From positions 1 to 5,125 of the forward strand of contig JALOSP010000136.1 in NCBI GenBank assembly GCA_025458365.1: a stretch of 5,125 nt of DNA, in the 5' to 3' direction. The stretch is from Hyphomonadaceae bacterium. GTDB lineage: Bacteria > Pseudomonadota > Alphaproteobacteria > Caulobacterales > Aquidulcibacteraceae. The position numbers and the translations under genes were made by a program. The notes under the pieces were generated by a model. The model was given only the letters and a program-made list of their open reading frames with translations. It made no database searches and had not been told where the DNA came from. Below, one piece after another: positions 1-5,125 of the stretch (position 1 is its first letter; each line of letters opens with the position of its first letter).

Positions 1-2
1 AA

Positions 3-824
3 TATGCGACGCCAGACATCATCAACCGCTATTCGGCCTTTGCCGGGCTGGCCGGTGATCCCCGCTGGCGCCAGCTGACCGCGCGCATTCTCCTGACCCA
101 CAGTGCGGGGTTTTCAAACTTCTACTTCCTCGAACCTGACCGGCAGCTGCGCATCCATTTCGAGCCGGGCAGCCGCTATTCCTACTCCGGTGACGGGCTG
201 ATCCTGCTGCAATTCGTGCTGGAGCGGGGACTGGGGCTGGATGTCGGCGCCGAGATCGACCGGCGCCTGTTTGCAGCCAATGGCATGAGCCGCACCAGCC
301 TGATCTGGCGCGATGACTTCCGGCCCAATCTGGCCGACGGATTTGCCGCCGACGGCTCCATCGAAGCCCATGATGAGCGCAGCAAGGTGCGCGTTTCAGG
401 CTCGATGGACACCACGATTGAAGACATGGGCAAGCTGGCAGCGGCCTATGTCCGTGGTGACGGGCTGACAGCGGCCTCGCGCGCCGCGCTGGTGCAATCC
501 CACCTTCCAATCGGCACGCGCAGCCAGTTTCCCCTGTTTCAGGAGAACCAGCACCCCGCCCCCTTCCCCGGCATCGGTGCCGGCCTTGGGGTGATCGCCT
601 TTTCCGGACCGCAGGGCAGCGGATTCTACAAGGGCGGGCACAATGATACCACGGCCAACACCTGGGTCTGTGTCGAAACCGGGCGTCGCTGTGTCGTGAT
701 CCTGTCCAATGACGTGCGCTCGGAGGCCGCTTTCCCGGCCATCGTTGCCTCGATCATCGGCGAAACCGGCATTCCCTGGGGCTGGGAATATTCTGGCATG
801 CAGTTCTGGCAGCCTGCCCGCTGA
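3..824 (+). CDS. Serine hydrolase, beta-lactamase/penicillin-binding fold (5' end outside the window)
   Basis: The reading frame is open from the left edge (first full codon at 3) to TGA at 822-824, giving 273 visible residues; the start and the catalytic SxxK serine lie to the left. It resembles the class C beta-lactamase/esterase-type serine hydrolases, which use an acyl-serine mechanism on amide or ester substrates. Visible signs are LLTHSAGF at residues 30-37 (the usual LLTHTSG box), FEPGSRYSYSGDG at 53-65, which carries the Tyr-Ser-x element normally written YSN, and KGGHND at 210-215, in the place of the KTG/HxG box. The Asn of YxN is Gly here (YSG), and KTG reads KGG, so this is more likely an esterase, peptidase or non-catalytic relative than a true beta-lactamase. 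The ATG at 216 is internal, because homologous motifs continue upstream of it. Two TGA codons stand in tandem at 822-827. Substrate and cellular location cannot be told without the N-terminus. Confidence 0.85.
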   Translation, partial: YATPDIINRYSAFAGLAGDPRWRQLTARILLTHSAGFSNFYFLEPDRQLRIHFEPGSRYSYSGDGLILLQFVLERGLGLDVGAEIDRRLFAANGMSRTSLIWRDDFRPNLADGFAADGSIEAHDERSKVRVSGSMDTTIEDMGKLAAAYVRGDGLTAASRAALVQSHLPIGTRSQFPLFQENQHPAPFPGIGAGLGVIAFSGPQGSGFYKGGHNDTTANTWVCVETGRRCVVILSNDVRSEAAFPAIVASIIGETGIPWGWEYSGMQFWQPAR

Positions 825-830
825 TGAAGG

Positions 831-869
831 GGGTGGGCAGCAGCAGCCCGGCACGCTACCTGCCCGCCC
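831..869 (+). other. Hairpin whose 3' arm abuts the next start codon
   Basis: GGGTGGGCAG (831-840) pairs with CTGCCCGCCC (860-869) over 10 bp, including one G-T wobble, around a 19-base loop. The right arm ends at the base before the ATG at 870. The only Shine-Dalgarno-like run, AAGG at 827-830, lies immediately before the left arm. Folding would therefore bring this run next to the start codon. There is no T-tract, so it is not a normal terminator. The pairing is seen directly; any role in translation is inferred. Confidence 0.4.
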
Positions 870-1724
870 ATGACCCCGACGATCCTTGACACCCTCGACA
901 GCTTGCACGACCACTATGACGCGGTGCTTTGCGACGTATGGGGCGTGATCCACAACGGCCGGGAAGCCTATGGCGAGGCATGCGATGCGCTCGCCCGGTT
1001 CCGGGCCACCGGCAAGCCTGTGGTCCTGATCTCCAATGCGCCACGTCCTTCGCATGTGATCCCCACCCAGCTTCAACGGCTTGGCGTGCGCCGCGATGCC
1101 TGGGATGCGATTGTCACCTCGGGCGACGCCACCATCGCCGAAATCACCCGGCGCGGCCCGAAAGCCTACAAGATCGGGCCGTCCAAGGATGAGGGCCTGT
1201 ATGACGGCTTGCCGGTGGACTTCCAGCCAGCCGCCACAGCAGATTATGTGATCTGCACCGGACTTCGCGATGATCTGAGCGAGCCGCCGGAGAGCTATCG
1301 CGACGAACTGGCGACCCTCGCCGCCCGCAACCTGCCCTTCGTCTGCGCCAACCCTGACCGGGTGGTGCAGTTCGGCGGCCAGCTGATCCCCTGCGCCGGA
1401 GCGCTGGCCGACATCTATGAGGAGCTTCGCGGCCCGGTCATCATGGCTGGCAAGCCCTACGCCCCGATCTATGACCTCACCATCGCACAGGCGGAGGCAC
1501 TGGCCGGGCGCGTCCTCGACCGGTCGCGCCTGTTGTGTATCGGCGATGGCCTGCCAACCGACGTGAAAGGGGCCTCCAACCAGGGCCTCGATTGCCTGAT
1601 GGTGGCAGGCGGCATCCATGCAGATGAATTGTCAGTCGATGGCATGCTGGATGCCCGGCTGGCGGCGACCTTCCTTGCCGGGCACGGCACCTCGGCAGCC
1701 TTTGTGATCGACGCATTGCGATAA
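870..1724 (+). CDS. HAD superfamily subfamily IIA hydrolase (TIGR01459-type, DxWGV family)
   Basis: The 284-residue cytoplasmic protein carries the HAD phosphatase motifs in order. Motif I is DVWGVIHNG at residues 22-30 with D22 as presumed nucleophile. Motif II is LISNAPR around S55. The motif III lysine is K195 in AGKPY. Motif IV is GDGLPTDVKGA, with D226 and D231 as the metal-binding acids. The region between S55 and K195 corresponds to the C2 cap of subfamily IIA, the NagD-like group, so a small phosphorylated metabolite is the expected substrate; which one is unknown. The residue two after the nucleophile is Trp (W24), where phosphatases usually have the Asp acid/base. From memory this is shared across the TIGR01459 group rather than a mutation here. 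The start at 870 is the first possible one after an in-frame TGA at 825; it lacks a normally spaced Shine-Dalgarno. The gene follows the serine hydrolase by 45 bases and may be co-transcribed with it. Confidence 0.9.
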   Translation: MTPTILDTLDSLHDHYDAVLCDVWGVIHNGREAYGEACDALARFRATGKPVVLISNAPRPSHVIPTQLQRLGVRRDAWDAIVTSGDATIAEITRRGPKAYKIGPSKDEGLYDGLPVDFQPAATADYVICTGLRDDLSEPPESYRDELATLAARNLPFVCANPDRVVQFGGQLIPCAGALADIYEELRGPVIMAGKPYAPIYDLTIAQAEALAGRVLDRSRLLCIGDGLPTDVKGASNQGLDCLMVAGGIHADELSVDGMLDARLAATFLAGHGTSAAFVIDALR

Positions 1725-1766
1725 TCAGGCGAGCCACCGTGAACTTGGCCAACAATCTGCCTGATT
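1723..1766 (+). other. Inverted repeat after the HAD gene, weak terminator candidate
   Basis: AATCAGGC (1723-1730, overlapping the TAA stop) is matched perfectly by GCCTGATT (1759-1766), with a 28-base interval. Within that interval GCCA (1733-1736) can pair with TGGC (1746-1749). A T-rich tract is missing on either strand, since the following bases are CCGGATTTAATGG. Intrinsic termination is therefore uncertain, and it may only protect or punctuate the transcript end. Confidence 0.3.
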
Positions 1767-1785
1767 CCGGATTTAATGGGGTGTG

Positions 1786-2559
1786 ATGGATTATTTCAGC
1801 CGCCGCCAGACTTTGTGCCGCAGCGCCGCCTTGGTGTGCGCGGGTGCAACCGGCCTGCCTCTGGCAGCGCGCGGCCAGTCACGGCCCTCAGACCCTGAAT
1901 CCGAGGCGATGGCCGCTCTCGTTGGTGGCACCATGCTGCCCGTCAGCCCTTGGTCCCGGTTTCGGATCGAAGGCGGTTCGGGCTTCGTACTGGACCGGTC
2001 CTTGCGGAATTTTGCGTTGCTGAAACAAGATGGTGAAGCCGAAGTCTGGGCGCTACGCGGCACGTTTGGTGCGCGCGGTGATGAAGTTCTGCGCAATGAT
2101 GTGGGCGAGATCATGTTGCGCCTGACAGAGTTTGGCGGAGCCACATTCTATGGCCGCGGCGACACGATCGGGCGGGCTGCGGCCCCGGTCGAAGGCGGTG
2201 AGCCGATCGCCCGCCCCACCAGTTCCATGGGCTCATTGCAGGCCACCGTGGAATATGCGCTGGAATGGTTCGACCGGTATGACCCTGGTAATGTGCGGGT
2301 CGAAGCCCAGGCAGGTCTGCCACCGGGACTGGTGCTCGACACGTTCCGCAATGCCAGCCTTGCCATGCAGCGCATGCCTGCGGGCTGGTTCAACCGGGCC
2401 GACCGGCGGGTCAGACGGTTGCGGATCCAGACAGGCCAGCGGCCAATGGTGATCCTGCAGGGCGGCTCGCTTGGTATCGCGATCACGCCGGGATTGAGCT
2501 ATGCCGGGCGCCCGTCCAGCGCGGTGGTCCAGAACGTGCTCCGCAACCAGATGACCTGA
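1786..2559 (+). CDS. Probable exported protein of unknown function, possibly DUF4908-like
   Basis: This is a 257-residue protein of unassigned function. Its N-terminus, DYFSRRQTLCRSAALVCAG, has a twin-arginine pair (R6-R7 in SRRQTL), a modest apolar stretch to about residue 28, then LAARGQS, where cleavage could occur. Tat export to the periplasm is therefore likely but not certain. The mature part has no visible membrane segment. It has conserved-looking stretches such as FVLDRS, EVWALRGTFGARGDEVLRNDVGE and ITPGLSYAGRPS. From memory these recall alphaproteobacterial DUF4908 proteins of similar length; I could not verify this. ATG 1786 was preferred over the adjacent in-frame GTG 1783 because the GGGG at 1778-1781 is too close to 1783. 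It begins 61 bases after the HAD gene and converges with rpsP. There are no recognisable catalytic motifs. Confidence 0.75.
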   Translation: MDYFSRRQTLCRSAALVCAGATGLPLAARGQSRPSDPESEAMAALVGGTMLPVSPWSRFRIEGGSGFVLDRSLRNFALLKQDGEAEVWALRGTFGARGDEVLRNDVGEIMLRLTEFGGATFYGRGDTIGRAAAPVEGGEPIARPTSSMGSLQATVEYALEWFDRYDPGNVRVEAQAGLPPGLVLDTFRNASLAMQRMPAGWFNRADRRVRRLRIQTGQRPMVILQGGSLGIAITPGLSYAGRPSSAVVQNVLRNQMT

Positions 2560-2580
2560 CGCTACTCTGTTTCACAATGA

Positions 2581-2608
2581 AAAATGCGCGCCAGGGAACC
2601 CGGCGCGC
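2581..2608 (-). terminator. Rho-independent terminator of the ffh-rpsP unit
   Basis: A GCGCGCC (2586-2592) / GGCGCGC (2602-2608) stem encloses the 9-base loop AGGGAACCC. Read on the minus strand, the stem is followed by ATTTTTC (from 2585 leftward), a proper T-tract. It begins 28 bases after the rpsP stop. On the plus strand the stem is followed only by GTCTTTC, so it may also stop the convergent gene ending at 2559, but less efficiently. Confidence 0.85.
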
Positions 2609-2636
2609 GTCTTTCATGTGTCATGCCGGGTGCTGA

Positions 2637-3041
2637 TCAGGCGTCGGCAGCAGCGTCCTCGACCGGGGCTTCTTCTGCCGGGGCAGCAGCGGCAGCCGCG
2701 GCCGCTTCTTCACGCTCGGCACGCTCGGCAGCGCGCTCACGGGCCTTCTGGCCGGGTTCGCCCTTCTTCGGGTTGTTGCCAGCCACAAAAGTGCCAACAC
2801 CACGCTCGGCCAGCAGACGGGCCACGCGGTCAGTGGGTTGGGCGCCCTTCTTCATCCACTCGGCGGCTTTTTCAAGGTCCACAACAAAGCGCTCGTCGCT
2901 GTCCTTGGCGACCAGCGGGTTGAAGCGGCCCAGCTTCTCGATGAAGCGGCCATCGCGCGGCGAGCGGCTGTCAGCCACAACAACACGATACACCGGGCGC
3001 TTCTTGGCGCCGCCACGGGCCAGACGGATTTTCAAAGACAT
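2637..3041 (-). CDS. rpsP: 30S ribosomal protein S16
   Basis: This 134-residue protein is a structural component of the 30S ribosomal subunit that binds 16S rRNA and supports subunit assembly. The N-terminus [19 protein letters not shown] (1-19), with [22 protein letters not shown] (20-42 region) and the later [13 protein letters not shown], is characteristic of S16. The conserved core ends near residue 88. The rest is a low-complexity tail: a charged [12 protein letters not shown] helix at about 101-112, an eight-Ala run at 113-120, and an acidic Ala/Glu/Asp end. Enterobacterial S16 is only about 82 residues; extended tails are common in alphaproteobacteria. The frame stays open upstream to 3281, but that overlaps ffh and has no homology. 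ATG 3041 is set by the S16 N-terminus and by the AAAGGAA seven bases before it. The gene lies 34 bases after ffh and ends at a terminator. Confidence 0.98.
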   Translation of the reverse strand: MSLKIRLARGGAKKRPVYRVVVADSRSPRDGRFIEKLGRFNPLVAKDSDERFVVDLEKAAEWMKKGAQPTDRVARLLAERGVGTFVAGNNPKKGEPGQKARERAAERAEREEAAAAAAAAPAEEAPVEDAAADA

Positions 3042-3048
3042 TCCATGG

Positions 3049-3055
3049 TTCCTTT
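3049..3055 (-). promoter_or_regulatory. Ribosome binding site of rpsP
   Basis: On the minus strand AAAGGAA precedes the ATG at 3041 by seven bases. This fixes the S16 start against the longer open frame that runs back into ffh. Confidence 0.8.
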
Positions 3056-3075
3056 CACGAACTTGAGTGCATTTC

Positions 3076-4626
3076 TCACTTCTTGGTGCCGGGCAGACCC
3101 GGCAGACCGGGCAAGCCGCCCGGCAATCCTTTTGGCAGGCCACCCCCACCCATGCCGCCCAATCCGGGCAGACCACCGGGCAGACCGCCCATGCCACCCG
3201 CAGCAGCCTTGCGACCAAGCGCTTCCAGGCTGGCTTGGTCCATGCCGCCCATACCGCCCATGCCACCGGGCATGCCGCCACCGAACATGGCGCCCATCTT
3301 GCCCATCAGGCCTTTCATGCCGCCCTTGCCCATGGCTTTGACCATGTCAGCCATCGAGCGGTGCATCTTGATCACCTTGTTGACCTCGGCCACATCAACC
3401 CCTGCCCCTTTGGCAATCCGCTTGCGGCGGCTGGCATTGAGCAGGTCGGGCTTGGCGCGTTCGGCCTTGGTCATGGAGCCGATGATGGCGATCTGGCGGT
3501 TGACCGTCTTGTCGTCGATGGCGCCTGATTGCATGGCCTGCTTGGCAGCCTTCACCCCGGGCAACATGCCCATGATGCCGCCCAGCCCGCCCATCGACTG
3601 AACCTGGCGCAATTGCATGGCCAGATCGTCCAGGTCGAACTTGCCCTTGGCCATCTTGGCGGCCATCTTTTCGGCATCGACTTGCTGGACAGCCTCTGCG
3701 GCCCGCTCGACCAGCGAGACGACGTCACCCTGGCCCAGAATGCGCCCCGCCACCCGGCGCGCATCGAACGCATCAAGCCCGTCGAGCTTTTCGCCAACAC
3801 CCAGAAACTTGATCGGCAGCCCGGTCACATGGCGCATCGACAGCGCCGCACCGCCGCGCCCGTCACCATCGGCGCGGGTCAGCGTGATGCCAGTCAGCGG
3901 CAGACGCTCATGGAAGCGGCGGGCGGTTTCGACTGCGTCCTGACCGGTCAGGCTGTCTGCCACCAGCATGATCTCGACCGGCTGGGCAATGGCGGCAATC
4001 TCGGCTGCCTCGGCCATCATGTCCTCGTCGATCGAGGTGCGCCCGGCAGTGTCGAGAAACAGGACGTCATAGCCGCCCAGTTTTGCGGCTGTCAGCGCGC
4101 GACGGGCAATGTCGGCAGGCGTCTGGCCGGGAATGATCGGCAGGCTGTCCACTTCGGCCTGTCTGGCCAGAATGGCGAGCTGCTCCATCGCCGCCGGGCG
4201 GCGGGTGTCGAGCGAGGCCAGCAACACCTTCTTGCGCATCTTCGAACGCAGCCGCAGCGCGAGCTTGCCGGTCGTGGTGGTTTTGCCCGAGCCCTGCAGG
4301 CCGGCCATCATGATGATGGCAGGCGGGCCCTGATTGAGGTTGAGTTCGGCGGCAGGCTCATCGCCACCCAGCATGGAGACCAGCCCGTCATGGACGATCT
4401 TCACCACCTGCTGGCCGGGCTTCACCGCGCGGATGACCTTTTCGCCCACCGCTTCGGCCCGAACCGTGTCGATGAAGCTCTTCACCACAGGCAGTGCCAC
4501 GTCGGCTTCCAGCAGCGCCACCCGCACTTCGCGCAGCGCGGCATTGACATCGCCTTCCGACAGCGCACCGCGCCCGGTCAGGGTGTCAAAAACGCCTGTC
4601 AATCGATCGGAGAGTGCCTCGAACAT
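3076..4626 (-). CDS. ffh: Signal recognition particle protein Ffh (SRP54 GTPase)
   Basis: This 516-residue protein is the SRP GTPase. It binds SRP RNA and the signal sequences of nascent membrane proteins, and docks with FtsY at the inner membrane. The N domain helices (about 1-95) include [14 protein letters not shown]. The G domain follows: P-loop [13 protein letters not shown] (109-121), [11 protein letters not shown] (140-150), DTAGR (192-196), and [10 protein letters not shown] (250-259) in place of the usual TKx[15 protein letters not shown] closes the domain. The M domain has the flexible Met/Gly loop region and the RNA-binding segment [22 protein letters not shown]. Residues 435-516 form a Gly/Met/Leu/Pro-rich tail, which makes the protein longer than the roughly 450 residues of E. 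coli Ffh. ATG 4626 starts the typical [11 protein letters not shown] and has CAAGG four bases upstream; the extra frame back to 4680 has no Ffh character. The gene is co-transcribed with rpsP, with a promoter candidate at 4791-4819. Confidence 0.98.
   Translation of the reverse strand: MFEALSDRLTGVFDTLTGRGALSEGDVNAALREVRVALLEADVALPVVKSFIDTVRAEAVGEKVIRAVKPGQQVVKIVHDGLVSMLGGDEPAAELNLNQGPPAIIMMAGLQGSGKTTTTGKLALRLRSKMRKKVLLASLDTRRPAAMEQLAILARQAEVDSLPIIPGQTPADIARRALTAAKLGGYDVLFLDTAGRTSIDEDMMAEAAEIAAIAQPVEIMLVADSLTGQDAVETARRFHERLPLTGITLTRADGDGRGGAALSMRHVTGLPIKFLGVGEKLDGLDAFDARRVAGRILGQGDVVSLVERAAEAVQQVDAEKMAAKMAKGKFDLDDLAMQLRQVQSMGGLGGIMGMLPGVKAAKQAMQSGAIDDKTVNRQIAIIGSMTKAERAKPDLLNASRRKRIAKGAGVDVAEVNKVIKMHRSMADMVKAMGKGGMKGLMGKMGAMFGGGMPGGMGGMGGMDQASLEALGRKAAAGGMGGLPGGLPGLGGMGGGGLPKGLPGGLPGLPGLPGTKK
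3079..3198 (-). repeat. Low-complexity Gly-Leu-Pro repeat region inside the ffh 3' end
   Basis: The last roughly 40 codons of ffh encode irregular copies of GGLPG, GLPG and GGMGG. On the plus strand they appear as repeated GGGCAGACC, CCGGGCA and CCGCCC words. The frame stays intact to the stop. Such a tract can change length by replication slippage, so the tail length may vary between strains. It is part of the gene and not a mobile repeat. Confidence 0.7.
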
Positions 4627-4630
4627 TGTG

Positions 4631-4635
4631 CCTTG
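4631..4635 (-). promoter_or_regulatory. Ribosome binding site of ffh
   Basis: CAAGG on the minus strand lies four bases before ATG 4626. The spacing is short but acceptable. It supports this start over the in-frame ATG at 4680, whose extra 18 residues do not resemble Ffh. Confidence 0.5.
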
Positions 4636-4682
4636 ATCATTCCAGTTGCCGGTTTCACGCCCCCAACAACCCAAACACAAAT

Positions 4683-4710
4683 CCCCGCCGGACGATCACG
4701 TCGGGCGGGG
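4683..4710 (-). terminator. Terminator-like hairpin in the ffh leader
   Basis: CCCCGCCGGACG (4683-4694) and CGTCGGGCGGGG (4699-4710) form a 12-bp stem with one G-G mismatch around the tetraloop ATCA. Read on the minus strand, it is followed by ATTTGTGTTTGGGTTGTT, a T-rich but interrupted tract. The plus-strand side has no T-tract, so any terminator would act on transcripts going towards ffh. It lies 133 bases past the parE stop and 57 bases before the ffh start. It could end the toxin transcript, end a short RNA, or attenuate ffh. Confidence 0.5.
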
Positions 4711-4790
4711 GCCTCTGCCAGCTCATCCGCGTCAGGGCGGGGCTGTCTGGCTGGAGGGGTGTTCAAGTCGCGGCAAGCGCGAACGGGCGG

Positions 4791-4819
4791 TCTGTAGGGG
4801 AAATGGGTGGCGAGGTCAA
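4791..4819 (-). promoter_or_regulatory. Candidate sigma70-type promoter for ffh-rpsP
   Basis: On the minus strand TTGACC (4819-4814) matches the -35 consensus at five of six bases. After a 17-base spacer comes TACAGA (4796-4791), a weaker -10 with three matches, including the first T and second A. Transcription would start near 4784, giving a leader of roughly 160 bases before ffh that contains the 4683-4710 hairpin. It is a consensus match only. Confidence 0.45.
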
Positions 4820-4842
4820 ATTGGGGGTGGCGACGATCAACA

Positions 4843-5125
4843 CTACAATTCAAGTGCGCCAATATCTTGCGAAACGTGAATAACGGCAAGAATCTCGATC
4901 TTGCCTGCCGTTTGGCGATAGACCACGAGGTGTTGGCCCTGCTGGAACGAACGGCAACCTTCCGCGACTTCGTTGCGCAATTTGCCGAGCCGCGGGTTGG
5001 CGGCAAGCCATTCGAAGCGCTGTTCCAACTGACGAAGATACAAGGAGCGCTGATGCCTTCCCAACTCTCGTGCTGTGTATTGGCCTATCAGGCGTAGATC
5101 CCGAGCGGCGCGTCGGGCGATCAGA
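4843..5125 (-). CDS. RelE/ParE-family toxin of a type II toxin-antitoxin module (start outside the window)
   Basis: The minus-strand frame is open from the right edge (first full codon 5124-5122) to TAG at 4845-4843, giving 93 visible residues. ParE toxins are usually about 95-100 residues, so probably only a handful at the N-terminus are missing. Family features are ARRAARDL-x-LIGQYT (residues 3-17), LYLRQLEQRFEWLAANPRLG in the middle, then CRSF, HLVVYRQ and KIEILAVIH, the last followed by VSQD. This is the normal order of the two N-terminal helices and the C-terminal beta strands. Known ParE toxins act on DNA gyrase and RelE toxins cleave mRNA in the ribosome; the general pattern is closer to ParE, but the target cannot be told from sequence. 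The TTG at 5064 is internal, because the family N-terminal helix extends beyond it. The antitoxin normally precedes parE, which would place it past 5125; none follows downstream. Confidence 0.9.
   Translation of the reverse strand, partial: LIARRAARDLRLIGQYTARELGRHQRSLYLRQLEQRFEWLAANPRLGKLRNEVAEGCRSFQQGQHLVVYRQTAGKIEILAVIHVSQDIGALEL

Noticed and set aside
396..1619. Long minus-strand open frame of 407 codons
   Set aside because: It lies antisense to both the serine hydrolase and the HAD gene, has no recognisable family motif, and such frames are expected opposite GC-rich genes.
1745..1777. Promoter for the 1786 gene (TTGGCC ... ATTTAA)
   Set aside because: The spacing is about 20 bases, both boxes are weak, and the -10 would lie only nine bases before the start codon.
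3042..3281. N-terminal extension of S16 from the upstream open frame
   Set aside because: It overlaps the ffh coding end in another frame, whereas ATG 3041 has a good Shine-Dalgarno and begins the canonical S16 sequence.
4721..4790. Possible tRNA, suggested by GTTCAAGTC at 4761-4769 resembling a T-loop
   Set aside because: The flanking bases do not form a five-bp T-stem, and no anticodon arm or acceptor stem can be drawn around it.
4670..4790. SRP (4.5S) RNA gene beside ffh
   Set aside because: The conserved apical loop sequence of bacterial SRP RNA is absent on both strands.
3529..4797. Long plus-strand open frame of 422 codons opposite ffh
   Set aside because: It mirrors the ffh codon pattern, gives a His/Gln/Arg-rich product with no family likeness, and ffh itself is certain.
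4599..5006. Minus-strand open frame of 135 codons spanning parE, the gap and the ffh start
   Set aside because: It overlaps two well-supported genes in another frame and its product is Arg/Pro-rich with no motif.

Overview
The window looks like a stretch of GC-rich alphaproteobacterial chromosome. An origin in Sphingomonadales is plausible but not proven. The reasons are the high GC content, a small-ribosomal-subunit protein S16 with a long Ala/Glu-rich tail, an Ffh with a Gly/Met/Leu/Pro-rich tail, and a HAD-IIA hydrolase of the DxWGV type. I see no insertion sequence, CRISPR array, tRNA or rRNA.

Layout: the left half (positions 3-2559) reads rightward. It holds the C-terminal part of a beta-lactamase-fold serine hydrolase, a HAD-IIA phosphatase-like protein, and a probably exported protein of unknown function. 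The right half (2637-5125) reads leftward. It holds, in transcription order, a ParE-family toxin cut by the right edge, then ffh (SRP54 GTPase), then rpsP (S16). The two halves converge on a strong intrinsic terminator at 2586-2608, placed after rpsP.

How the genes relate: ffh and rpsP are 34 bases apart with a clear Shine-Dalgarno in front of rpsP, so they are very probably co-transcribed. They link co-translational membrane targeting with ribosome synthesis. In many proteobacteria this pair continues into rimM-trmD-rplS; here the unit ends at a terminator and a convergent gene. The toxin is a separate module whose antitoxin must lie beyond the right edge, if it is present. The serine hydrolase and the HAD protein are close enough (45 bases) to be co-transcribed, but nothing else in the window links their functions.

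The least explained part is the 216-base gap between parE and ffh. It holds a good sigma70-like promoter facing ffh and, about 75 bases after the expected transcript start, a near-perfect 12-bp hairpin followed by a T-rich stretch. A second copy of the GGGCGGGG arm lies upstream and could form an alternative pairing. This is either an ffh leader attenuator or a short RNA gene ending before ffh. A second structure is a 10-bp hairpin whose 3' arm ends exactly at the start codon of the HAD gene. I found no clear evidence of an entirely new multi-gene system.
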